Positions 21,600 through 30,223 of a stretch of DNA of 64,000 nt are shown here, in pieces. Position numbers and translations under genes: made by a program. The stretch spans positions 531,001-595,000 of the forward strand of contig JAHHEN010000003.1 of the NCBI GenBank assembly GCA_018982785.1, written 5' to 3'. Position 1 is the first letter of the stretch. The number at the start of each line of letters is the position of its first letter. This stretch comes from Enterococcus innesii (GTDB lineage Bacteria > Bacillota > Bacilli > Lactobacillales > Enterococcaceae). Under the pieces are notes generated by a model. The model searched no databases and was not told where the DNA came from. It saw nothing but the letters and a program-made list of their open reading frames with translations.

Positions 21600-22127
21600 A
21601 TGAATGCATTTTTTGATAAATTACAACGCTATGACTTGCTTCGTGCCGTCGTATATATCGTCTTCGGCTTCATTATCTTGATCGCACCACGATCTGTCTT
21701 TAACACGATCGTTTATCTTGTTGCCGGATACATCGCATGTCTAGGGATCATCAGCTTGTATACGAGCTACAAAGAAAAACAAAAGGGCTATTACAATGTG
21801 CAATCGGTCTCTGGTATCTTACTATTGATCGCTGCAGCTGCGATTTTAGTTTTTGCTAAAGGGTTACTTGCTATCGTACCATTTTTCTTGGGAATCATGA
21901 TCACCATCAGCGGGTGCACCCGCTTAATGGCAAGCTTTAACCAAAAACGCATTGGCTTACCTTACATCACGAGCTTAATCATCAGTCTCTTGATTATTGC
22001 TGCTGGACTCGTTCTTGTATTAAATCCATTTGCGACTTGGCTATTGTTCTTCCAAATTTTTGGTGGTATCTTGATTTTCATGGGGGCATCCGACGCTGTT
22101 AACCATTTTCAACGAAAAAGAGCTTAA
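21600..22127 (+). CDS. DUF308 (HdeD-like) membrane protein
   Basis: 175 residues with six hydrophobic segments in the repeated two-helix pattern of DUF308: VYIVFGFIILIAPRSVFNTIVYLVAGYIACLG, then GILLLIAAAAILVFAKGLL, then ISLLIIAAGLVLVLNPFA. AAAGGAGG lies seven bases before the ATG. HdeD relatives are linked to acid stress in E. coli. A role here is unproven. It is monocistronic. Confidence 0.75.
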   Translation: MNAFFDKLQRYDLLRAVVYIVFGFIILIAPRSVFNTIVYLVAGYIACLGIISLYTSYKEKQKGYYNVQSVSGILLLIAAAAILVFAKGLLAIVPFFLGIMITISGCTRLMASFNQKRIGLPYITSLIISLLIIAAGLVLVLNPFATWLLFFQIFGGILIFMGASDAVNHFQRKRA

Positions 22128-22165
22128 TAAATGAGAATGTTTTAAAATTTCCTTTGAATCTAACA

Positions 22166-22177
22166 TCTACATGTAGA
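22166..22177. other. Perfect 12-base palindrome before a hypothetical gene
   Basis: TCTACATGTAGA overlaps a possible -35 (TAGACT, then 17 bases, then TAAAAT) for the gene at 22248. It lacks the two-base gap of the CopY box TACANNTGTA, so copper control is not supported. Confidence 0.35.
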
Positions 22178-22247
22178 CTTTTCCCGCTATTCCTTTTAAA
22201 ATAGGAGATATCAAACAGTCAGTCCATTGAGAGGCGGGAGGTGCGAC

Positions 22248-22691
22248 ATGAAGAAAATCAAGCAAGAAGCAAAACATCCAAATGATGTGCCGGTAATTTT
22301 TTTGACCGATGCAACTGGCAAAGTCGTACGAAAAATCTCGATCAATGAGTGGCGTGCGTTAAAAGCGAATCCAGACCAAATCGAAGAACTTGATATCAAA
22401 TTGTATCGTGAAGCGATCAGTTTCTATCTTCAAGAAGACTATGCGAAAGCAAAAGATCTCTTGCATTTCTTGATCAATAAAACGGACTATAGTCATTACG
22501 AATATGTTGAGCGGTTAGCAAATATCTATCGCATCGAAAATCGTCCTGCTAAAGAAAAAGTCCTATTGCTGACTGCTTATCATGCAATCAAACCGTTAGA
22601 ATCCTCTGAAGGAATTCTAAGAAGGATCGAAAATCGATTACAAAAAATCGATGCCTTTGATTTTCCAACTTCGACACAATTCAGTCATTAA
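22248..22691 (+). CDS. Hypothetical TPR-like protein
   Basis: 147 residues, unknown function. The start is MKKIKQEAKHPNDV at 22248 with GGGAGG six bases upstream. An in-frame upstream TTG at 22227 overlaps that site and is rejected. The N-terminal third is a short beta-like block (VPVIFLTDATGKVVRKISINEW). The remainder is helical with a TPR-like helix pair (YREAISFYLQEDYAKAKDLLHFLI). No signal peptide or membrane segment. It ends at its own terminator. Confidence 0.65.
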   Translation: MKKIKQEAKHPNDVPVIFLTDATGKVVRKISINEWRALKANPDQIEELDIKLYREAISFYLQEDYAKAKDLLHFLINKTDYSHYEYVERLANIYRIENRPAKEKVLLLTAYHAIKPLESSEGILRRIENRLQKIDAFDFPTSTQFSH

Positions 22692-22727
22692 AAAAAGCAG
22701 CTATCTTTCGATAGCCGCTTTTTTTAT
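22690..22727. terminator. Bidirectional terminator
   Basis: AAAAAAGCAGCTATC-TTTC-GATAGCCGCTTTTTTT. It serves the plus-strand TPR-like gene and the minus-strand metal ATPase, whose stop lies inside it. Confidence 0.88.
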
Positions 22728-24659
22728 GCTTCTGGCAGTTTACGCAAAAGGCGCAACCCGTTGAACAATACAATCAATGTACTGCCTTCATGGGCAAATA
22801 CCCCCAACCCAATGTTCATCATGCCGAATAGATTCAAGCCGACTAATAAAGCGACGATAAACATGGAGAAGAAAATATTTTGCCAAATGATCCGATCCAT
22901 CTTCTTCGCTAAGCGATAGGCATATGCAAAACGTGAAAGGTCATTCTTCATGATCACTGCGTCTCCTACTTCAATCGCAACATCTGACCCTTCCCCCATC
23001 GCAAAGCCGATGTCTGCTTGAACGAGTGCAGGAGCATCATTGATACCATCACCCACCATGGCGGTTTGTCCGTATGCTTCTTGGAGTGCTCGTACCGCTT
23101 CCGCTTTGTTCTCAGGCAAAACATTGGCAGCCACTTGGTCAACCTTTAAGCGCTGACCGATTGCTTCACCAGCAGAGGCACTGTCTCCGGTGATCATAAC
23201 AGTATGGATACCTTCATTTTTCAAATAATGAATCACAGAAGCTGCCTGTTCGTTCGGCTCATCCATCAATGCGATGATTGCCGTAACCTCTTCGTTGATG
23301 GAAAACACGACCATTGTTTTTCCTTGCGCTTCCAATTGACGGTACTGTTGCTCCATCAAACCCGTGAACTGGGTGTTTTCGGTTCTTTTTCCTAATCGAT
23401 AGGTTTTTGTTCCTGCGACGGCACCTAACCCGGAACCAATCTCGTTTGTGACAGTCAACTGTTCGATTTTTCGTATTTTCTCTGTCTTCTCGAAATAAGT
23501 AACGATCGCATCTGCTAATGGGTGGTTGGCTTGCTTTTCCATCGAAACGATGATTGCTGCTGCCTCTGCTTGATCGATCCTATCAGCGAAAACGGCTTCG
23601 GTGACGGTAGGTTTTCCGACGGTCAATGTTCCCGTTTTGTCAAAAGCCACCGCTTTGATCTGAGCAAAATTAGTCAAGTAACTGCTCCCTTTAAAAAGAA
23701 TCCCTTTTTTGCTAAATTTGAGATCGCCGACAAACTAGCAGGGACAGCGCTTGCCGCTAAAGCACAAGGAGAAGCGGCAATCATCATTACGATCCCACGA
23801 TAAAAACTTGTATACCAATCCCAACCAAATAGAAACGGTGCAGTCAAAATGAACAAAGGGACTGCAATGAAAACAACTGTTACATAGATTGGTTCGATTT
23901 TTTTGATTCGTGTTTCGGTCGGTGATTGATTTGATTGCGCCGCTTCCACCACTGAAAGAATTTTTGCGAAGACTGTTTCAGAGCTGTCTTTCGTGACTTC
24001 CATCAAAAATGTGCCGTTTCCATTAATCGTACTCCCATAGACTTCGTCTCCTGTAGTCTTTTCTCGAGGAATACTTTCCCCATTGATCGAGGCTTCATTG
24101 ATGGCACTCGTTCCAGAAAGAATTACGCCATCTGTTGCTAACTGATCACCAGGCAGCACTTGCAAAATATCCCCTTTTTTATCTCTGAAGCGGCAATTTT
24201 TTTGGTTTTTCCATCTGGACCCATCAAACGGGCTTCCGTGGGATTCAGTTTGAGAAGATTGGTGATTTCTCTTCGACTTTGGCCCTCGGCGTATTCTTCT
24301 AAGAAGTGAGCACCTGCAAAAATCAAAATCAACAAAGCGGCTTCATTAAAATTTCCTATGACCATGGAACCAATCGCTGCCAACAACATCAAAAGATGTA
24401 CATTCGGTGTGAAGCGCCGATTGGCTCTGGTACTTTTTATGGTATCTTCGATCCCTTCCCAAGAAATGTGATAGCCCGCTAATAAAACCGCTGCAAAATA
24501 AAAACCATCTTTCACCCATTGGTTCGGAACAAAAAGTGCCAGTATAAAGAGCAGTAAGCCTGCAAAATAAACGTTACGCGGAAGAGTCCCATGATCGTGA
24601 GTATGAGAATGTCCCTCCGTTTTTGTGTGATTATGTTGACAAGTATGTTCAGCCATCAT
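22724..24659 (-). CDS. P1B-type heavy-metal exporting ATPase, frame broken twice
   Basis: Metal-exporting P-type ATPase. The start is MMAEHTCQHNHTK at 24659 after GAGGAGG, followed by a His-rich cytosolic tail (HSHTHDHG). The ion-path motif is AASPCALAAS near residue 293: SPC rather than CPC, the P1B-4 type linked to Co, Fe or Zn (for example PfeT/ZosA). The phosphorylation loop is FDKTGTLTVGKP near 339, and MVGDGINDAPALVQAD closes the nucleotide domain. A lost G near 24173 (EIKKG then DILQVLPGDQ) and a lost base near 23690 (AKKGILFKGSSYLTNF) break the frame. Reconstructed length is about 645 residues. Confidence 0.88.
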
Positions 24660-24684
24660 CAAAACCTCCTCTAGTCCATCTAAC

Positions 24685-24739
24685 ATATGAACAATCAATC
24701 ATATTTATACACTTATTATATATGAATAAACAATCATAT
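24685..24739 (-). promoter_or_regulatory. Double operator before the metal ATPase
   Basis: Two 20-base copies of ATATGA-N8-TCATAT, at 24685-24704 and 24720-24739, with centres 35 bases apart. The half-site geometry resembles ArsR/SmtB (CzrA-like) metal-sensor operators. The sites lie between the ATPase and rnfC. No sensor gene is adjacent, so the regulator must be encoded elsewhere. Confidence 0.65.
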
Positions 24740-24840
24740 GTCAACCGAAAGAAGTTTTTCTTGTGAAATGTAAGCGTTTTGGGTTTTGTGATTCTTTACG
24801 GCATGCTAGAATAAACTTAGGAGAGAAAGGAGTGTTGGTT

Positions 24841-26178
24841 ATGAGAACATTTACTGGCGGTATTTCACTAAGTCCCCCATTAAAAATGTTAAAAGAAAAA
24901 TTAATGATCGAACAAGATGAAATTCTTACCTTTTCACCCACGATGGTTTTTATCCCTTTAGCACAACATATCGGTGCCCCGGTGGAACCGATCGTTTCCG
25001 TTGGCGATTATGTCAAACAAGGGGAAGTGATCGCTGAGACTGATGCGTTTGTATCTGCCAAAATTCATGCATCTGTTTCGGGTAAAATCGTCGACATGGT
25101 CGATTGGCCGAATCAAAACAATGAAGAAGGAAAAACCATCATCATTGAAAACGATTATGCTTACCAAAATGATTTTTTGTCTGTCCCCTTCGACTGGCAA
25201 TCTGCTGCTAACGAAACCATCCTCAACAAAATCCGTCAAGGCGGCATCGCCGGCAAAGGCGGTGCAACGTTTCCCACCCATGTCAAATTCAGTATTGATG
25301 AAACAAAAAAAATCCATACTTTGATCTTAAATGGATCTGAATGTGAACCGTTCCTACGCAGTGATGCTTTCTTAATGCAAAAAGAAGCCAAAAAAATCAT
25401 TCACGGCGCAAAGATCGCCCAAAAATTATTAGCTGGTCCAAAAATTATAATAGGCATCGAAGATGACAAACCAAGAGCCATTTCAGCTATGCAAGCCGCA
25501 AGTGCAGAGGATGACACGATAGAAGTCGTTACTGTCCCAACTGTTTATCCAACCGGTGGTGAAAAGCAGTTAGTAGAGTTATTGACCGATCAAGAGGTGC
25601 CATTAGGTGGTTTGACTGCCGATATTGGCATCGTCTTGATCAATGTTGCCACCAGCTTTGCCATCGCCGAAGCGGTCTGTTATGACAAACCGTTGATTGA
25701 ACGCTATACAACCGTTACCGGCGATGTTCAAAATCCCTGCATCGTCAAAAATCCGTTAGGAACACTCGCAGGAGAATTGATCGACTTTGCCGGCGGCTTT
25801 CAAGGCGCCCCCAGCAAATTGATTCTTGGTGGACCAATGATGGGAAAATCCGTCAAAACCTTGAAAGTTCCGGTCACCAAAGGCAGCAACGGCATCGTTG
25901 TTTTTAATGAAGAAACCGATTGGCTCTATGCCGAAAACCCCTGCATTCGTTGCAATAAATGTGTCGAAGCTTGTCCGATGCGCCTGATGCCGATGGAGAT
26001 CGATCAGTTTTATCGAGCGGGGGATTATCAAAAATGTGAAGAACTGTTGGCAGAAGCATGTATCAATTGTGGTGCCTGTACCTTCGTCTGCCCAGCCAAA
26101 CGTTCCTTAGCTGCCAATATCACTGCCGCAAAAGGCAAAGTTGCCCAGCTGCAAAAGGAGGCGAAGGAAAGTGCCTGA
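24841..26178 (+). CDS. rnfC: RnfC-like NADH-dehydrogenase subunit
   Basis: Membrane-associated Rnf/Nqr-type electron entry subunit, 445 residues. The start is MRTFTGGISLSPPLKMLKEK with AAGGAG upstream. An upstream in-frame start at 24763 is rejected because it lacks a binding site. It has the biotinyl-like sandwich (GAPVEPIVSVGDYVKQGEVIAE, two pieces), the nucleotide/FMN loop RQGGIAGKGGATFP and two 4Fe-4S clusters, CIRCNKCVEACP near 367 and CINCGACTFVCP near 406. The following rnfD starts inside its last codons. rnfB and rnfG are not next to it, unlike the classic six-gene operon. A cre-like TGTAAGCGTTTTGG (12 of 14) lies at 24769. Confidence 0.9.
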   Translation: MRTFTGGISLSPPLKMLKEKLMIEQDEILTFSPTMVFIPLAQHIGAPVEPIVSVGDYVKQGEVIAETDAFVSAKIHASVSGKIVDMVDWPNQNNEEGKTIIIENDYAYQNDFLSVPFDWQSAANETILNKIRQGGIAGKGGATFPTHVKFSIDETKKIHTLILNGSECEPFLRSDAFLMQKEAKKIIHGAKIAQKLLAGPKIIIGIEDDKPRAISAMQAASAEDDTIEVVTVPTVYPTGGEKQLVELLTDQEVPLGGLTADIGIVLINVATSFAIAEAVCYDKPLIERYTTVTGDVQNPCIVKNPLGTLAGELIDFAGGFQGAPSKLILGGPMMGKSVKTLKVPVTKGSNGIVVFNEETDWLYAENPCIRCNKCVEACPMRLMPMEIDQFYRAGDYQKCEELLAEACINCGACTFVCPAKRSLAANITAAKGKVAQLQKEAKESA

Positions 26179-27239
26179 TTACTACAAGGATTCTGATAGT
26201 GAGCGTCTCTTTCAACAGCGGAAAAATCAAGAAACGCCCCCAGCCCCCATATTCGCAGCAATGACGAGACCATTAAGATCATGGGGTGTGTGGTACTAGC
26301 CCTATTACCAGCAGTTTTATTCTCTGGCTATCTTTTTGGGCTCAAGGTATACGGTTTGTTTTTCATTGCGCTAGCTACGGCGTTTTCTGCCGACGGTCTT
26401 TGGTCCTATCTTGTCAAACGGCCGTTTCGCTTCGATTTAAGCATCGTCGTGACGGCCTTGCTTTTAACGATGAACCTCCCACCAACCGCACCTTGGTATT
26501 TCCCAGTGATTGGTGTAGCGTTTGCCGTAATCATCGTCAAAGAATTTTTTGGCGGTATTGGTTATAATTTTCTAAATCCAGCCCTCGGCGGTCGAGCCCT
26601 GTTGATTGGCTTGTTTTATAACCAAATGTTTCTAATCAGTTGGCCTGATCCACCATTCGGTAGCATCGCACCAGATGTCGTTTCGCAGGCTACAGCGAAC
26701 GATGTTGTTTCCGGTGCTACGCCGTTAGCTGTCATGAAAGCGGGAGAAACGTTGAGTGGCTCTGAACTAGTAGATGCCTTTTTAGGATTTACCGGGGGCG
26801 AATCGGTGAAACCAGTGCCTTACTTTTACTGTTGGGTGGAATTTTTCTCGTTTACAAGAAAATCATCTCCCCTCGTATCCCATTGATTATCTTTGCGACG
26901 ATCGGGCTCTTTGCTTTTATCCTTGGTCCAGAAGGACTTTTTACTGGCAGTTGGCAAACGGTCATCGGTCATATCATCAGTGGTGGTGCCATGTTGGGTG
27001 CGATTTATATGGCGACTGATTATTCTTCGACACCAGGAACAAAAGCAGGAGAAAATCTTTTTGCCTTAGGCGTTGGCCTCCTCGTTGTGCTCTTCCGTTT
27101 CTTTGGTTTTACAAATGAAGGCATGAGCTATGCCATCTTGATCATGAATTGTTTCACCCCACTTATTGATCGCTTCTTACGCCTTCGCATATTAGGGGAA
27201 GGAAAAAAGACCCCGTTCAACCTTAAAATCATGAGCTAA
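26171..27239 (+). CDS. rnfD: RnfD-like flavinylated membrane subunit, frame broken twice
   Basis: Membrane subunit of the Rnf complex, carrying covalent FMN. The likely start is GTG 26171, with AAGGAGG about nine bases upstream, overlapping the rnfC stop by eight bases. A lost C near 26250 shifts TPPAP into HIRSNDETIKIMG. A lost G near 26803 shifts FTGG into RIGETSALLLLLGGIFLV. The flavinylation motif VVSGATPL is intact, its Thr near residue 184, matching the FMN-bearing Thr of Vibrio RnfD. Eight or more hydrophobic segments are seen, including EFFGGIGYNFLNPALGGRA. Reconstructed length is about 357 residues. No ApbE flavin transferase is in the window. Confidence 0.88.
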
Positions 27240-27262
27240 ATCGCAAAAAAGGAGGGTTCCTT

Positions 27263-27834
27263 ATGATGATCGCCAATCGGCTAGTGGTCTTTCTAGTCAT
27301 TCTACTCACAAATTACGCCTGTCAAAATTTGGCGCCGACCGTCAAAGAGAAAAAACCGAACGTGACGACACGGGTGGTTTTCCTCTCAGGGATCATTGCG
27401 GTCGCTTACTTGTTCAGTGGGTTAAGCTTTTATCTTTTACTTCAAAATCGTTTCGTCTATGGCAATCAAGTGGTCACCAACTTGGTAAGTGCTGCCATCA
27501 TCGCCTTGATTACGGGGGCTTGTGTTTACTGATCGTTCCAGCAAAAAACCGTTTCTTGACGAATGATCTAAAAAAGACGATCCTAGTCAGTGTCTTCTTG
27601 CTGACGATCGCTACCGTGACCCAATTTCCCTATACCGATTATTTAACCAATTTATTTGTTGCTGTAGGCATGTATTTCCTCTTTTCTTGTGCTTTGTCAG
27701 GGGTTCATACACGGAATCAAATTGCCGCAATTCCGCCAATTCTAAAAGGTTTCCCACTGGATATCGTAACACTTTTTCTATTTTATCTGAGCTTTTCCTT
27801 TCTCAACGGTGTCTTCTTCAACTATTTATTCTAA
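27263..27834 (+). CDS. Single RnfA/RnfE-like membrane subunit, frame broken once
   Basis: About 190 residues and six hydrophobic segments after restoring one T near 27526 (GACV then LLIVPAKNRF). RnfA and RnfE are paralogues of this size, each with two Cys holding a 2Fe-2S cluster. Here NYACQNLAP in the first segment and FLFSCALSGV late in the protein offer one Cys in each expected region. Only one such gene is present, so it could form a homodimer. AGGAGGG precedes the ATG 24 bases after rnfD. The family assignment rests on size, topology and context. Sequence similarity is weak. Confidence 0.65.
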
Positions 27835-27835
27835 A

Positions 27836-27878
27836 CAAAAAGCAAGTCCCGCCTTGGCAGCGGAACTTGCTTATTTTT
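27836..27878. terminator. Bidirectional terminator closing the rnf operon
   Basis: AAAGCAAGTCCCGC-CTTGGCA-GCGGAACTTGCTTA followed by TTTTTT, with a matching A-run upstream. The opposite-strand small gene ends inside it. Confidence 0.85.
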
Positions 27879-28068
27879 TGCGGAATAACTCTCTGAAGGA
27901 ACCGATCAAAAAACCAGTCGAAAAAGCATTTTGTGCTTTTTGTTCTTTTTCAGCAGCGATTTTTTGTCGGGTTCGCAGCCCTTTATTGGCATTTTTGGAC
28001 TTCTTCCCTTCACGGAGTTCTTTCGAAGCCTTTTGAAACTCATTTGAGAAACGATTATACCCAACCAT
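27871..28068 (-). CDS. Small basic protein of unknown function
   Basis: 65 residues, very rich in Lys/Arg, starting MVGYNRFSNEFQKASKELRE. The middle is a charged helix (GKKSKNANKGLRTRQKIAAEKEQKAQ) and the C-terminus contains a short hydrophobic patch (AFSTGFLIGSF). AAAGGGGGC lies before the ATG. It is not recognised. A nucleic-acid or membrane-surface role is only a guess from composition. Confidence 0.55.
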   Translation of the reverse strand: MVGYNRFSNEFQKASKELREGKKSKNANKGLRTRQKIAAEKEQKAQNAFSTGFLIGSFRELFRKK

Positions 28069-28203
28069 TCCTTTTGCCCCCTTTCTTTTTACATGGCACT
28101 TAATAACGAGGATTTACTATAGGAATTGCCTTTCTGATGCAAATCAGGTAACATAACAGACAGAAAGATGATTTACCCTAGGTTTATCAGAAAGGAAGAT
28201 TCC

Positions 28204-28476
28204 ATGAACGAAACCCACACTGGATTGTTAGTCAATAGCCGCGTTTTTCAAGAAACGCCAATGATGCTGACAGGTATCCAACTTTTAGAAGACCACAAAA
28301 TCGTAAATTGCATTATTAAGGATCGCTACTTAGCCAGCTATGTCTTACGCCTTCCATTAAATAAATACCAATTAGAAGTCGAAGGGAAATGGAACAAGCG
28401 GGAACAGTTAGTGATCAAGCATATGAAAATCAAGAATATCGATGAGTTTATTAAAATCGTCGGTACGCCAGAATAA
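28204..28476 (+). CDS. Hypothetical 90-residue protein
   Basis: Unrecognised soluble protein starting MNETHTGLLVNSRVFQETP. AAGGAAG lies seven bases upstream. Alternating hydrophobic residues (GIQLLEDHKIVNCIIKDRYL, ASYVLRLPLNKYQLEVEGKW) suggest a small beta-barrel or OB-like fold. It is monocistronic, ending at a terminator 12 bases later. Confidence 0.6.
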   Translation: MNETHTGLLVNSRVFQETPMMLTGIQLLEDHKIVNCIIKDRYLASYVLRLPLNKYQLEVEGKWNKREQLVIKHMKIKNIDEFIKIVGTPE

Positions 28477-28487
28477 CAGGACTCACG

Positions 28488-28522
28488 AAAAGCAAGTGCA
28501 GGCAACTGCCCTTGCTTTTTTT
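28488..28522 (+). terminator. Terminator
   Basis: AAAAGCAAGTGCAG-GCAA-CTGCCCTTGCTTTTTTT after the 90-residue gene. Confidence 0.85.
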
Positions 28523-28565
28523 CTGAAAAAAATCCAGCTGATTTTCCTCTCTATTCCTCCGAAGT

Positions 28566-28925
28566 CTATCGCGACATTCTGGTAAACCGATCGATCAAGG
28601 CTTTTTGCTCCTCTTTGATACCGATCGCCAACGGTTTGATCATTAATTTGACAGTGGTCGAAGGTGTCTGAATCTGGACTTTTTTATTTACCACACCGCC
28701 TAATTGTAATTTTGTAATCTCATGGATCATAATTGTCTGCATCCCTTTTTCATGAAATTGTAGATCTAACTGAATCAAGTGGATTTTTTCTTCGTCAACC
28801 ACCACGATAAAATACTTTGGGGTTGGCAGGGCAATCACTTTGGCTTCCTCGGCATAACCAGCCAGTTTTCCATGGAACTTCGCGCGGTAGCTTTCTAAAT
28901 CATCTTTTTTTACGATCCATTTCAT
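28566..28925 (-). CDS. Hypothetical PH-like protein
   Basis: About 119 residues starting MKWIVKKDDLESYRAKFHG. An upstream ATG at 28937 sits directly on the AAGGAAGG binding site and is less likely, although the chosen start then has a long 12-base spacing. The pattern (YFIVVVDEEKIHLIQLDL, IMIHEITKLQLGG, VKLMIKPLAIGIKEEQKALIDRF) resembles bacterial PH-like domains. No signal peptide. Function unknown. Confidence 0.6.
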   Translation of the reverse strand: MKWIVKKDDLESYRAKFHGKLAGYAEEAKVIALPTPKYFIVVVDEEKIHLIQLDLQFHEKGMQTIMIHEITKLQLGGVVNKKVQIQTPSTTVKLMIKPLAIGIKEEQKALIDRFTRMSR

Positions 28926-29076
28926 CAAAAGCCACATCCTTCCTTAGATACCTTAAGGATACCTGCAGAAACCGCTTTTGCACAACAATATGCCTGCTTG
29001 TTTCCTCACATAGCCCCTTTTATCTCGTTTGATCGTCAAAGGCTTTTCCTCTAGTCATGGACGTTTTTGCCTGACA

Positions 29077-29655
29077 CTAGCAAACGCAACAAAAAAGCGA
29101 AGCGCTTAGTGCCCTTCGCTTTTTTTTTTTCTTTGGATAGTAGTGTTGGAAAAGCCGTAGAAAGATCGGTGCTAGTAACAAATAAAAAATGCCATTGCCT
29201 GCTGCGTGCAGGGCATCAAAGTTCAATCCTTGAAAATAGTAAGCCCAAAAACTAGGAAACCCGTAAAGTTTGACACTGATCCAAGATATCACAAAGCCAT
29301 AAGCAAACCCTGCAAACACACTGTAGCTGACTTGTAAAAGCAACCGTTTCATAAACAGCTTGCTTTTTGACAACAGATACATCCCCAAAATAATGATTGC
29401 ATAACTAACTAATTGAGCGATCGTCCATATTCCCATTCCCATGTAAAAATTGGTAATCAGCATCGAGAGCAGACAAACGATCAATCCACGACGAAGACCT
29501 AAATGGATGGTTACTAATAAAAAGATCACCGTCATTGGTTGAACATTGGGTAAGGGTTGAAAAAGAGTCCTGCCGACGACGGCCGCTGCCACAAGCAGCC
29601 CTAAATAAGCAATTTCTTTTCCAGCAAATGAAAGTGGTTTATTCGAATTTTTCAT
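29077..29655 (-). CDS. ECF transporter S component, possibly cobalamin-type
   Basis: Substrate-capture membrane subunit of an energy-coupling-factor importer, about 190 residues and six hydrophobic segments (IAYLGLLVAAAVVGRTLF, NVQPMTVIFLLVTIHLGL, and others). It starts inside the DUF4430 lipoprotein gene (17-base overlap), so the two are coupled. DUF4430 is related to transcobalamin C-terminal domains, which makes a corrinoid or similar ligand plausible. The C-terminus (KKKKKRRALSAS) runs through a run of 11 A and through the terminator hairpin. One A fewer would stop the protein at SEGH before the 3' arm, so the annotated end is suspect. Confidence 0.75.
   Translation of the reverse strand: MKNSNKPLSFAGKEIAYLGLLVAAAVVGRTLFQPLPNVQPMTVIFLLVTIHLGLRRGLIVCLLSMLITNFYMGMGIWTIAQLVSYAIIILGMYLLSKSKLFMKRLLLQVSYSVFAGFAYGFVISWISVKLYGFPSFWAYYFQGLNFDALHAAGNGIFYLLLAPIFLRLFQHYYPKKKKKRRALSASLFCCVC
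29090..29130. terminator. Terminator overlapping the ECF S-component 3' end
   Basis: AAAAAAGCGAAG and CTTCGCTTTTTT arms around an 11-base loop, with T-runs on both strands. Confidence 0.75.
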
Positions 29656-30058
29656 AGGTGAAAACCACTTTATCGTTGTTTCCTAAAAAGGTATCATCCG
29701 CCCCAGTTGTAATCATTTCATCATTGATTGTATACGTCCAATAATAGCCAGCTTTTTCATCTTGCGCTAAACCGTCGATGCTGGTGATCATCCCTTGATT
29801 TTCTTCCAAGTCAAAGTTGTCTTTCATGATGGTCATCAAAGAAACCCCTTCTTTAAAAGTGACCGTTTTGGTTTCAATCTCCTGGTCTTGCTCTTCACTT
29901 TTATTATTGAAGCTGATTTGGGCAGTGCGCTCTTCAGCATTTTGTTGGACTGACGAAGAGTCACTGGAGGAGTTTCCCGCATCCATCGATGGTTTGGCAC
30001 AGCCGGCAAAAACCAGACTTAGTAAAAAAATATAACTAAAGATAACTGTTTTCTTCAT
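29639..30058 (-). CDS. DUF4430 lipoprotein
   Basis: 139-residue surface lipoprotein. The signal peptide is MKKTVIFSYIFLLSLVFAGC with lipobox VFAGC. A Ser/Gln-rich linker (SSSDSSSVQQNAEE) is followed by a DUF4430 domain: VTFKEGVSLMTIMKDNFDLE, then YYWTYTINDEMITTGAD and FLGNNDKVVFTYEKFE. The family resembles the C-terminal domain of transcobalamin and often sits next to ECF transporters. It probably presents ligand to the coupled S component. Confidence 0.85.
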   Translation of the reverse strand: MKKTVIFSYIFLLSLVFAGCAKPSMDAGNSSSDSSSVQQNAEERTAQISFNNKSEEQDQEIETKTVTFKEGVSLMTIMKDNFDLEENQGMITSIDGLAQDEKAGYYWTYTINDEMITTGADDTFLGNNDKVVFTYEKFE

Positions 30059-30223
30059 AATAATGGCTCCTTTGATTATTTTTACAACACCTTATTGTAC
30101 TAAAAATAAATAAAAAAGGCGAAATATTTTTGTTCCTCTCTATAGAAAGCATTGTAAAACCATGAGACTATGGGTATACTAGCTTCAATCATTCGTAAGA
30201 AGAAATGAAGGAGTGTTGGAAAG

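Noticed and set aside
22166..22177. CopY-type copper operator
   Set aside because: The palindrome is TACATGTA without the two-base gap required by TACANNTGTA, and no copper gene follows.
24761..24785. Rex site before rnfC
   Set aside because: TTGTGAAAT matches one half of the Rex consensus only. The other half is missing.
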